This document shows positions 10,601 to 22,674 of a stretch of 64,000 bases of DNA, piece after piece. The notes beneath the pieces were generated by a model. That model worked only from the letters and a program-made list of their open reading frames with translations. It was not told where the DNA came from and ran no database searches. This DNA comes from Morchella semilibera (Eukaryota > Ascomycota > Pezizomycetes > Pezizales > Morchellaceae). The translations under genes and the position numbers were made by a program. The stretch lies in NCBI GenBank assembly GCA_009192285.1, contig WBVU01000021.1:504218-568217 (forward strand), read 5' to 3'. How positions within the stretch are numbered: the first letter of the stretch is position 1; every line of letters starts with the position of its first letter.

Positions 10601-13600
10601 CAAGCCATCGAACCGACTAGAGAAAGAGCAGCTGCGTCGCAGTGACTAGAATGTGTTGGTGCAGTATGGAAATCAGACACAAAACATAGATTAGAGAATC
10701 ACAAGAGGGCAGTTGTGTTGGAACGATAATCATGGCGAGCGGGGCTCGAACTGGTAGCTTTAACGAAAGGAACGATCTACGATAGTCGAGTCTTACGATC
10801 CGCGTGGGGGTTACACACTTTGCAAGGCACACGAATGTTTTTTTGAGTTCTCTATAAGGGATAACTATTAAGGAACTAACGATGACGTACTATGATAGTG
10901 AGCAGTAGATATAGGTGAAAAGTATTATCCGGGTGTCTCATGGTCGTCATCTACTTCCTCTGCTTGTGTGCATCAGGCTAAGGATATGTATGTGACTTCT
11001 ATCGTGTCTCCGCTATGCAGGTCTTTAGCCCTCTGACCATAGGTTTGTTCGTCTTCATAATGGATATGGCCGTAGATCTCCTGTAGGGTAATTAGCTGTG
11101 TGGACGGTCTTTGGTGGTCGAGACCGTATTGTAGTAGGTTGAATGACCATGAGATATGTGTACATGCGTGAAGAGTGTAAGTCATAGAGACCACATGAGT
11201 ATGGGCGCTCGTGCTATGAGTGTGATGAGCAGATAGTAGCCTTTGCACGGGAGTTGCATTGCAGTGCTAATTCTGATTTAACTTTGATGCGACCACTCGA
11301 GTCTGTCACGATGAGGAGTTTCATGTGTATGTGCGTACTAGTTTTAGGTGTCATATAATTCAGTCCGGGTCGTTTGATTAGCTAAACTTCACTTATGTAT
11401 AAACAAGGTGGACCGGACTAGTGTCGGGAATTCTCTCTTCCCGCGTGAGCTTAGCAATACAGCCAAGGACTTTCTCGACTGGCTTAGCCCACTCCTCTAC
11501 ACCCTGTCCCACAATCATCACTAACATGCAAACTAGCTACCGCAGTGGCAAACACCAAGCCGACATCCCCTAGCCCGCAGTGAGGCTGAAACCAAGGCCG
11601 TTGTTAGGTCTCTCTCGAGACGATATCATCTACCTAGGAAGTTGAGGTTCTGTCTAAATGCAGGGCCTCGTGACGCTCTCGAATAGTATAGGGTTATGGG
11701 GGCAGAGAACATTATGGAAAAAAAGAAAATGCGTGGGGTTCCCCCGCCAGCCCCCATCTCACTTGTCTCACTATTCGCTTAGGTTGCTCGGTATGTGTCT
11801 TTGGAGTTGTACATTTATTATATTATTGGAGAGGGGTTTGCGTTCGAGGGGTCACTTTGAAGTAAGTACGATGTGGGTCTTAGTAAGAATATCGAGGTGA
11901 ATCATTGGATACGATATAATCTTCTTACACTAGCGCAGAGAGGGCACCTTTCCTGGTCGCTGCCGATGACAAACTAACTGTCGGTGACTGAATGTGATTT
12001 TCTCAAGTCTATATCCCGTCACGCATAGGATTTGATTGCTCCGGCTCACGGGCCAACGAGAACTTTTGATCTCCGGCCACAAGAACAACACCGACGTAGC
12101 CAACACCACCAGGACAAAAAAGCACACACAGGCTATATATACGTGTGCCGTCAAAGAATTGCTCATTATCCACCTGAAACAGTAGTACAATAATATATAA
12201 TGACTTGAGCATCATCAGCGTTGGCTAAGAGTGACATGTCGTCCGTACCGTACATGCGCGCCACTCGAGGCGAGCCACTACATCGCCAACGGTGTATCTC
12301 CCTGGTAAACCCTGAAGGGCCTGTCCAGGCGCCCTCAGACATGCCCCCGGCTGAGTACCCTAGAGCTTGGAGAGGTGTTCTCGCGCCATAATTGCGCCAC
12401 AGCGGTGTTGCCAAAGACGAGGCCAGGGATATAGCCCGCGCACACTTTAGTCCACAGAGATTCCGCAGCCAGAAGAACTACACAAACTATGTTATGTGTT
12501 AAGCTTTAACCGCACATGTGTCGTGTATCTAATGGAGTATCTTAAATCCCGCGATCTCCCATCAGGCGCATCCAATGTCAGGCTGGGACTTTATGTCTCC
12601 TGAGCACAGGGACTGTATAACTTACAGTGGTTCCGCTATAAATAAGCGAAAGTACAACTTCCGAAGTATAGGGAGGTCTACTTCATGCAACACTATAACA
12701 CCCCCACGTTTGCCAGCGATGGCCGCCAAAGGAAGGCGAAGCATCCAGGGGTGCTTAAGAGGTTTTTGGGGGTGTACTCCAGGATAAAGTGAATCCGACT
12801 TGAGCCCACTAAGGACAATTGTTCTTGAAGAACAGTACCTGCTCCCACCTGGCCAATGACTGTCACTCTCCTGCGAGAGCACGAACAATCTGCACATTGG
12901 CCAATGCGGCCTCTTTGGCTCCGCCAGGCGAGTTCTGCTCAAGTAATTTTTCCGCGCCGACGTTGTCGTCATACAGCCACCAGTGTTGATGGCCCATTGC
13001 AAGCCTCAATCTATCACGCGGTTAACTACAATCCGTTATATTAAATTTACCGGCTTTATGTCTCATCTATAGTGCACCGTGATCATGGAGTGTTGGTTGG
13101 GGATGAGCTTAGGGGATGACCGTTATAGTTTGTGTGCCGAGTACCTGCGAATGAGGGCCCTTATGTCAGGTGAATTGCCCAACCCAATAGATCCTCTATC
13201 ACGCCCCTCTGCAGGCTCACCACCTCCAAGCGGTCACTACTGACGCACACTGCACCTAAACCTTAACAACTAGACCACAAGGATAGATCCTTGTTATACA
13301 CAGAACGCCCACATGGAGCACGAATCGAGAGAGCGAGTAGGTATGTAAGAAGCATCAAAACCACTCTCAGAGGAGGCAGGGAGAGTGTGCCAGGCTAAAT
13401 CGGTGTGGTTTTCAAATTCCGTAATGCACGGTCCCACATTGCACAGCCCAGTCATGTCAGCACCTTTTATCGCCGCGCCTCCTGATTAGTTCCATGAGCA
13501 GAACGTAGAGGCGAGTATGGTGGCAGGCGCGTGAGGGGTGGCAATAAGGTAACCGTTATACTTTCTCGCGGATCCGTCCCCGTTTAAAGGAAATGTATGT

Positions 13601-16141
13601 CTCGTGTGAACTGCAGTCTTCAAGCGCACAGCTGTTTCTTTCCGTAAGCGAATAATCATTTTTTAATCGGGCATCCCGAGTCTCGCATGACACAAAACAG
13701 CGCGCGTCGCGTGCGCGAGAGCAGTAATACTCCCTCATCACTATTAATCTTCCAGGTCAGCTTTCCTCATTACTCCCCTGAAATTTAGGGGATCTTATAG
13801 TCCAGACGCCTCGAGACAACCTCACCAGCACTTATATTTATAGGACAGTATTTACAAAGATCAAGTCTCGAAAGGCTAACAATATGTCTAAGAGTATTTT
13901 ATCTCTTAAACATGTGTACTCTTTACGGCCACTATCTCAATTAGGCTGGGGATGTCGAAGGCATGATCTTCGATTATCAAATTAATACATATAGTCTACT
14001 TGGTTTGCTAGGCTATTTTTAATTTAGTGATTAGGGACCTTTTTGAGTTGTTTGAATACAACCATAACCGATTTCTGGTCTGCCGTTTGAGGAGTTCGTG
14101 CTAATACAATAGTGCGAGAGTCGAGTTCAGATGGGTAACCGATAGTATATCTGCCGAAGAGCGGAGCAATTAGTCACCTAGGTAATGACTCTCACCCAGA
14201 TGTGGATTCATATTGGGGAGGCAGCGTTTAGGTTTGGAGGGCAGCATGGCGCGACATTGTATATGCAGGGTCAAGGTGGTGCCGTGTGCCTCTGAGCTCA
14301 GATTCGCCATCTGCATTCTTTGAGGCCTCTCCAGCCCTGGCGCACAACATACATATCAATCATAGGTTTATGTTACGTAGTATATCCAACCTAAAGAATC
14401 CCAACGAGATTCTATTCCGCCGATTTAGTGGATAGAAGCCAAGATTGCTCGCTCTCTCCCTGACTGGATTTGTTATAAACATCTTGGTGCCACAGGAGTC
14501 TTGGTCCATTGCTGTATGGCGGTATAGGCGAAAAACAACCCGATACAAGCTTCAGCCGTACGCTAAAGGACTCCCCTCCGGCGCTTGGCACGCCGGTCAT
14601 GTCCCAGGAATATGATTTCCAGTGGCCCAAAGTGGTTCCTTCTATTCTAATTTCGTTGCCAAATACCCGGCACCAAAAAACTAACTACACGATTCGTCCG
14701 ATATATGCGTGGATCATAACGTAGGTCCCAACCCGCGCCGAAAACCTCGAGCGTCTGGCAGAATCTATCTTGCTTGGCGTGGCGCAGCCCGCCAGTCCCT
14801 GTATAACTAGCTGGCGTATCGTGGATGCGAGTGCGGAGTTTTGAAATAATTAAGCAGACAGGGAGTCGTTGTCGATGTCAAGGCCCCTACTGATCACTCA
14901 TACTATATGTATGCCGTCAGTCGAGACACCGTCATTTTCACGTGTCCTTGATATCGTAAGGTCGTGAGTGTAAATAGATACGCAAACCCTCACTTGCACC
15001 CACTTGCAACAATCCGCCGAATCTCACTTAAGCTGTCAGCGAGATACGCGTACGGAATTCTCCTGAGCTCTGTTTGATTTCCTTGTTCTCTGAGAGGAGC
15101 CAATTCAATTAGCTATCGCTCAGTCACATTTCCTCAAGACTATACTTTTGCCTTATTCGACGACCACCATACTCATAGTAATTGTCCTGGGAGTTTCTGC
15201 ACCGTGCTATCCACGTGTCGAGTAGTCGAAGGTACCTCAGACTGTTAATATTGCGTGGTCGACATGCTCGTGTATTTCACGGTGGCATGGAAACAATTCT
15301 TTTGTGACTCGCTCCCGAGACCATTTAGAGCGCCAGCGGTAATCACCAGTCCACCTTTAAGATCGCCTGGAAGAGTCACATCTTAGACAGAATTCCACCG
15401 CAATGGGAGAGAGGGTATCGAGGTCCATAGTGAGTGTCGGAACGTTCACCATGAGTCGTCGGCAAGCTTATTTAGACTACACACCGACATAGAGTAATTT
15501 TACTAAAGGCATCGCGGAACTGAGCATAATATTCCGATTCCTAGAGACGCACGAGATATCAAATAAGTTCTAAGTGAGATTCAAAAATGTCTTTATTAAC
15601 CTAAATAGGGCTACAATCCTGATATGTCTTCATAGAGTTCTTTTGATATTCTCTTTGCTTGTGAAAAAAGGTACATTCGACGCCTGAGACCACTGTTGTT
15701 CTGCTCAACACCTATAATAGCTGCGGCCGGAACCATAGACTTCTCGTGTGGCCTCTATTCGTTAGAGTTCTTAGGAACTGGGCTCAATTGATTGTGCGAT
15801 GCTACCCCAAAAATTCAATGAGCTTGGGCGTATTATTTTGTACGGCATGCAATATCAGTCGCGTCCATAAATGCCAGCGAAATACGAGTAAAGTCTCTCC
15901 CCCGTAGGTACGGGGGGCTAGGATCGGGGTTGATGCCACGCGAGGGTAGGACCGTGCAGAGTATTCATTTGGTTAAGCCCGGCCGCATCCACTACTGCAA
16001 GAGCTCGAGAAATTGGCTATCTCCGGCCAGGGATTACCTACCTTCTTTACAATTGGTTGAAGGATAGATCAGGTCTGCTTATCTGATAGATGGTCAGTCC
16101 GAATGACAACGAGACACTTAAACCCTTTCTACTACTCATTC
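7601..16141. other. No supportable gene
   Basis: I find no recognisable domain, tRNA or long repeat in this 8.5 kb. The longest open frame (8244-8708, 154 codons, plus strand) has no recognisable motif and no convincing splice partners. Base composition is balanced and there is no obvious low-complexity DNA. It could be decayed intergenic sequence or contain a fast-evolving gene or non-coding transcript that cannot be seen by eye. Confidence 0.5.
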
Positions 16142-16243
16142 CATGACGTCTCGGATCACGACCAATATTGCATACACACAAAAAGGTGCCAAGTCCCCCC
16201 ATTTGTATGGTATGCAATATTGGTTGTGTTCGGAAACGTCATG
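16142..16243. repeat. Fold-back repeat with 34-bp arms
   Basis: The arms 16142-16175 and 16210-16243 are inverted copies matching at 30 of 34 positions (they start CATGACGT and end CCAATATTGCATAC). They are separated by a 34-nt spacer. The structure would form a strong hairpin in RNA or single-stranded DNA. It may be a tiny MITE or the remains of one; I saw no second copy in the window. Confidence 0.7.
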
Positions 16244-16911
16244 TAAGGGCGAGTATTAACCGTGAAAAAGCGCACAGAATCGAAAAAGTGTCACAAACTA
16301 TCACGCATGCTGGAAACTCAGACTTATTAAACCACGTTGCTATAAAAGATTAAGTGTCTCGGGTTGTAATTTGGGCAGTCTATCAGATAGCAATTTGATC
16401 TCATATGCGGTATTAACTTGCCGGAGAGATCCGGCGTTATGGCATCGATGGCGAAAGCGCGCTCGATCAGCTCAGCACGATCGTGCCCCAAGGGACAACG
16501 AGGGCAACTCAGCCGCAAAGCGCCGAGCAAGCTGTTTGGCCAAGAACGTGTGGAGGGTATGGCAGGCTCTGGAGGATGGAGGGGTCGCGGAGCGTGGAGC
16601 TAATGGTACAGCCGCAACCCGACCGCCAAGACCCTGAAATTTCGTACAGTATAGCAAAACCCGGGATAGCAAATTGATTTTGCACTAGAAAGAGGATCCG
16701 GCATATTGAGACATAGAATATGTATTATGTCATAATGACTAGAGTTTATCAGATATATCTGTGCGATCGTTTTGACTCGGATTATTAACTGGATAACTTC
16801 CCATAAAATTTAAATTCCAAAATTTATAGCTAAACAAAAAAGGAGAAAAAACAGATGACTTCCCGTCGGAAATTTAAAACCAAGCAATCATATTACCGCA
16901 TTAATTCAAAA

Positions 16912-17010
16912 TTCGTTGCGCTGCAGCAGGGGTATGAGCCAACTAGAGGCAGGATCTGGACGCCAATATGCAAGATCTGGTAGAGAAGACCCTTGCTGCA
17001 GCGCAACGAA
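16912..17010. repeat. Fold-back repeat with 17-bp perfect arms
   Basis: TTCGTTGCGCTGCAGCA (16912-16928) is exactly complementary to 16994-17010, and similarity extends a few bases further on both sides (AAATT outside, GGG inside). The 65-nt spacer has no ORF. It is consistent with a small MITE or a structured RNA; the function is unknown. Confidence 0.65.
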
Positions 17011-17565
17011 ATTTCTCTGAACCAACCCCTCCCCCGCTCTCTAAATTCCCCCGGGAAGTCATCCATTGGTTTTATTATTGAGAAACCTCATAGCAGGGAA
17101 CCCTCTCGCTTGACATCGGAATATTTAGATAAGGCACACAGTGATGTAACAAGAGGTTATTGGTCACATATTCTCACATCGGGATATTACTCGAATGGAG
17201 AGTGCTAGTCACCAGCTGCGCCCGCCACCGGAGTTTGGTTTATTCCGTTGCATAATAACCATAGAGCCAATCAGAAACAGCTGTTAGCTGCCTGCTTAAG
17301 CTAGGAAAATGTGAATCCCTGGGACTTGGTGCATACGGAGGTATTTTCTCTACCAATCCGTAGGAAGGAAAGCTCTTGGTGGCACGGGGAACGGTGTGCC
17401 CATGTACCGCTAGAATTTTCCCAGTAGGCTATCTTCAGCGTCTGGAGGTGTGTATATATACATAGGCTGGATATCTTTTCTGTGGGTGCATCTCCCAGCG
17501 CTACACACCCCAACAGCAACCGAACAGGCCGCAGACGAGACTCTAACCCTTCAAATTTTACCACC

Positions 17566-19217
17566 ATGAACTCGACTGGCCATATCGTTTCAACATCGGA
17601 TGGAGAGAGATACTGCCGCCGGGCAACGTGGGTCGACGTTATTCAGTTCTTTGCCCTCAACTATGGGCTTCATGCTTTCACAGTAGTGTCCCGACCAGGG
17701 GGTGGCGGTCTTTACGCATTTGTCGATGGCCTAGCAGCAATTATATTGCCATTCTCTGGCATGTTTCGTGCGGTTGACAAGATATGCAGGTCTCTCATCT
17801 CGAGGAAAGATGCTCTGCAGGTGGCTAATTGGGCCAGAGCATTATGCATGCTTGTACCTGCATCTAGTAATTATGGGTGGGTTCCCAGGCTGTCTCCTTA
17901 CATTTACCCGATGCACCAAAGCCCAACCGTGTAGATACATGGCAAGGCCCTTAGGACGTCGTTTATAGAGCTCCATCTAAAACCTGGACCCTATTGTCAG
18001 GGTTAATAAGATATTCATCATGATTTCAGCTAAGCTAATACACCATTCTAGAATGATATATTCACCTATGCTTACAAATATCCATGGACAACATCCTATT
18101 AGGATTCCCTCGATCCTTGAATATATCAAATCACCCCTCACCTACTCACGCCTACCTAGTGATGAGGCAAGTGAAGCCTACAAGTTAGTTGAAGTCCCGG
18201 GTGGCTTTGTTGTAAGGCCGTTACCTACCTCATCAGATAGCGCCGGACAGCAGCCCCAACTAGCTGGGAATATTAGCTTTCTGAAGACATCGGCTGCGAT
18301 TGTCCAGATAATCTATAGCTCATACGAGCTATATCATGCAAACAAACATCAACTCAATCGACTTGGCTACGCCGCATACTCTATCACTACAATTCCCTAT
18401 ATTTTGATGTCCTTTATCAATCTTTTAGCATCACTTTCCGAGCCTTCTTACCCCTGTCTATTCCTAGTTTACAGTTGTCCTGGCGGTGTTCCGTTTAGTG
18501 GTACTGGGCAAATATGCTCATGTGGAAGGAGGCGGGATGAGAAGAGAGACGAAAGTGAGCTAGCACGCTGTAGGTTCACTTGGACATGATTGGTCATAGT
18601 GAGAGACTAACCTTGTGGATCCAAGGTAACCGTATGATCGGTGGGGCTGTGGGTTGCGCCTATGAGATGGAGGATTGGGTGTACACAAGCTCTCCTGAAG
18701 TTTTGAAGTTCCGAAAGGAGTTGGAAGAGCTGCCGGACACAGTTAGTAAATCTTTCCGCCCTGCCGTTGCCCTGGTGGTTCCTGCTAACCTAGAGAAGTC
18801 CATCGACAAGAGGTGGCCTGCTTTTTTGTTCTGGGGCCTTACTTCCAGCCTAATAGTCTTACCATACATCATTATTGCGATTCTCACGCGATACCACACT
18901 GGTGAGAGTACAACGTCTGAGCGAGCCTGGATAATGTGCTCTTTGGTATTCGGACAGGTCTTATGGATTTTTGTGGTACTTTCTCCCTTTAATGGGATCG
19001 CTTGGTCAATTGGCAATAGCATACCTGCCTGGGCAGCCCAACGGGGGGCTTGGGGACAAAGATAAGGTATTGGCTTCAATCCCCTGTTAATTCTCTGCTT
19101 GGTCTCTTCCTCTTCACCATCATTACGTCTCCCCCGACCATCGGAATGTTGGTTACCGTTGCTCGGATGATCTTGCAAGACGAGGTCTGCGTAAAGGTAT
19201 CAGCGCCGCTTAGCTGA
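17566..19217 (+). CDS. Fungal multi-pass membrane protein, spliced, possibly frameshifted
   Basis: The probable start is the ATG at 17566 in CACCATGAA context. Four stretches in different frames read as one protein. They are: 17566-~17870 (hydrophobic segments around VDVIQFFALNYGLHAF and GLAAIILPFSG); ~18030-18470 (AAIVQIIYSSYELY, then GYAAYSITTIPYILMSFINL); ~18590-19046 (FLFWGLTSSLIVLPYIIIAI, then a second helix); and ~19047-19217 (SLLGLFLFTIITSPPTIGML), ending TGA at 19217. That makes about seven membrane segments. The pattern fits the uncharacterised fungal multi-TM proteins with an N-terminal W-D-I-x-F-x-x-N-Y-x-x-H-x-x-T region; this is recognition from memory, with no function known. 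The first two frame changes may be introns, whose borders I could not fix. The last has no room for one and sits beside a GGGGGG run, so a frameshift is likely. It could be a pseudogene. Confidence 0.5.
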
Positions 19218-19432
19218 AAGGCATGAATCCCAATAAGGGTGTCGTTTGCTCGGTTGAGGGAGTATTTGCTGGGTGGGACTATGGCGATTCGGTTAGAGTA
19301 TTGGGTGAGGTATATGGAGGATTTTGAAGTATCAATTTGCTGTGGGTGAGGTGTTTTGTTCATTCCTCGATTTGCTCGGATTATGTTCCTTTTGTTCATT
19401 CAATTTCTATCTATCTCTACATTTGTTTTGGT

Positions 19433-19454
19433 GGGGGAGGGGAGGGGTTGGGGG
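19433..19454 (+). other. G-rich tract, quadruplex-type pattern
   Basis: Four runs of four or five G with 1-2 nt spacers (ggggg a gggg a gggg tt ggggg), about 215 bp downstream of the membrane-protein stop codon. The pattern fits a G-quadruplex; no role is evident. Confidence 0.5.
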
Positions 19455-22400
19455 CAATCCTCCGACAACTAGGTGGTAGGTCTGGAGATGGTAGATGCTA
19501 GGTGATTTCAGGTATTTAGTTAGTCTTCATATCTATGTTACTCTTCTCTCATACCTCGACCGCGTTAAGTAAACTTCCTATACAAAACGATCACAAAATG
19601 TAGATGCCAGCCACCTAGTAGACTTCTGCGTAGTATCCATCGAACGACAAGCTCTCTTCAATTACCCAGCGCTATATACCTATAGTAACCGATCAATACT
19701 TACAAACCAGTCAAGTCCAAAAATTAGATACATAAATATTCAGCTGAATAGTAATGGATACAAATCTATAAACTGATCGTCCGTCCTAAGTTGGGGGAGT
19801 AATCCACTCAATGCTAGAAGCCGCAGCTGGTGATTGGAGAGGTGTGTAGGTAATCATTAAATACCCAACCCGTTCAACACCACTAAAACTAGTTTGGTTG
19901 AGCTATCGGATTTATGGATTAATTGGCTGATGTATCTGGCTTCATCCTCCCGGATACGGCACTATCGACATCTACTTCCCCCAGAGCCTAAACCTCTTGG
20001 GATAAGATGCCCGAACTAACAACCCAGGGACATGAAACCTATACCAGGAACCTCACGCCTCTAGATCTCCTATTGCGACCCCGGAACCACCGTCCTCTGT
20101 CTCCAACCCTCGGCAAATGTCTTCCTCTTGATGATGCAGGTATCCGGTGTCTGTGGTGCGGATTAATTCCCATTTGTAGAGTGGATAGGATATGTCTCTC
20201 TTAGGAGCAGCATTTTTTCAGTTTAACGGATCGCTTCGGGGGGTGATTTCCCCGACAAGAGGAGTTTGTGCAGTTGTTGACACAAGGTGCGGGGACTAGC
20301 ATAATGGATTCTGAGTGTTTTTAGAGCTCAAATGGGTATCATGCAATCAACGGTGTTTGATCGATAATGAGATGGGCTGATGGGGCTGGATAACAATCGC
20401 TCCAGTGGTGCGAGAACGTGTCTATTTGTGGGATATCCAAGGACAAGGTTAGGAGAGGTTGGGGAAGGGTTGGTGTTTTTTTGTCGCTCACATTATCTCT
20501 CGTTGGGGAGACCTGAATTGAGCTTTCTGGTTTGAGGGCTTGTCTGCGAAAGATATACTGATACCGTGATTTGCCTATTGTGTTTCACAGGATTATGGGA
20601 ACGGTAGACTGACTAGGCACCTCCGCGCTATATCCTGCTTTGCAGTTGAAGTTTTGGCAGCTATTGACTTTGGAATTTAGGGGTTCTTCCGGAGCCTGGG
20701 CCGCCAGCCACCGACGAGTCAGCCAGGTGAAGCCTGAGAGGAGGTACCTAGCACTGACCTAGCCTAATAGCAGCCTTCCTTATTATCTATAACGGTGATT
20801 TGGGCTTCGATGATCCATATTCATTCTTTGCGCGCGGGGAGTCATGGGATGTCACTCGGTTTTGCTGCCCTTGGCATATAGCTTTTTTTTCATAGATTGG
20901 TTGATGGGGGCAGCCGGAATGTTATTAAGATCCTCCTCGTCTGGAAAAAATAAAATAAAATATAGCCAAGGACATAAGTAAACGCCAGACCACGCAATGG
21001 GTGAACCTGAGTTTGATTTAGGCCTCACCCAACCCAACCCACGTCATGAGCGTCCTTACCCGTGCCCAGCCCAGCTCGGCCTGTCACACCTGGGCTACCC
21101 ACCATGGGTACACTGGTACAGAAAACCTCCCTGGCGATGGATAGAGAAAATCTTATATTTAGTGGGTTAGGGTTATGGAACATTTCTTTGGCAAAAATCG
21201 TGCATTTTATATGTGATCATGACTCACCACTCAGCCCGTGGGTTACCTACGTAGGTAAAGATTTTCTCACACTAACCCACCCATTATTTGAGGCTCACAA
21301 ATAGCCCATCGCCTGTTCCGGGGCGGGAGTAGACCAATCTCTCTCTAGGCCCTCCATGTACTTCACACGGCGTTGTGCTCCCGGTATTGATCTAGAAACT
21401 TAAGCAGATAGATTCTCAGATGTCCCTTTCCAACCGATCTCCCTGGCCGGACTGCACCTCTTGTTCCTCTTCACGCTCCTCCGCCTCTTCGCCCTGGAGG
21501 CTTACCCGTGTACAGCGGGTAATAAGTCATCGGACGGAACGCCACCAGAATGCGTGTTTGCAGAAAAAGATTGTGGTTAGGTCATCCTATGACCTATTAC
21601 CCACCGCTGTACAATCTACCATCTGTAGAAATATCTTTACACCAGTGTCATTGGCCTTTTCTTTTCTCAAGTCAATTGATTGGCACAGAGGTTCGCCACT
21701 ACCTTTCCTGGTAAGATTTCATTTCCCATTTCTCCTTTACAGGCTATAACTACACCTTATATTTAACTCCCCTACACTAGGCTTATCCGATACCATACTT
21801 ACATCGCACTTCTGTTCTGCAACCCCAATGCCGCGTTTCCGGCCCTGATGTTCCTCGGGCTTTGCTGGCCCTTTATTTGGAATTCCACCATAGCCTACTG
21901 ACCGTGGGGCAGTAATACTCTACTATTACGCTAGCTGCCTTTGCATTACTTTCTTAGGGTAAGTCGGAGATTTCATTATTATCTCGGCATCTCACCCGGA
22001 GAGAAGCCATGCACTTGCAGAATCATGGTGAATCGCGTCCGTTAAATTTCATCCTGCTTTCGCGGAACCTGTTCCAGTGGTGTTTCATCTGACATCCGGG
22101 AACACATCCTACCACACTCCGAAGTAGTAGGGATGTCGCATGGGAAAATATGAGTGATTACTTCTAGGTAGGCGAGGGGTGGTTCCTATGATTCCGCTTG
22201 GCTGGGGAAAAGCTGTAGTCGATGAGCCGAGGTCCCTCACAACTAGAGACACAGCCATCTCCATGAGCGATACTATGGCGGTGTTACCAGGTCACCTAGC
22301 GCCGGACTAAACTCACTTAAAGTAGTGTATAGGCTGGTCAGCTTGCCGGGCGGGCTCACGCAATCGTGAGGCCTTTCGCTGCCGCTCGTCGCACGCTTCA

Positions 22401-22662
22401 GGTTTTTAAGCGGATCTCGGCCATGTGAGGGGGGAGGGTTGCAGCACCGCGGAGGCAAACAATGGCTCGTTTAGTGGCGCAGGAGTATCTGTAGCGAAGC
22501 CATGTGAGGAGATGGTCCTAGGTATTGTTTAGGAGAGGGATGACCCACGGTAATATGATATCATACCAGAGGGTAGTGCGGCGTACGGAGTGGCATTGGC
22601 CACCACATGGGGCCGAGCTGTGCACGGTGGACCTTCGGCGGATGCGGAGTTCGTCGCCACTA

Positions 22663-22674
22663 CCCCCCCCCCCC
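22663..22674 (+). repeat. Poly-C tract followed by poly-G
   Basis: Twelve C followed directly by six G: a self-complementary homopolymer junction. Nothing else marks the site. Confidence 0.85.

Noticed and set aside
21245-21260. 16-bp perfect palindrome TTACCTACGTAGGTAA as an operator
   Set aside because: No gene adjacent and only one copy; palindromes of this length can occur by chance in 64 kb of repeat-rich DNA.
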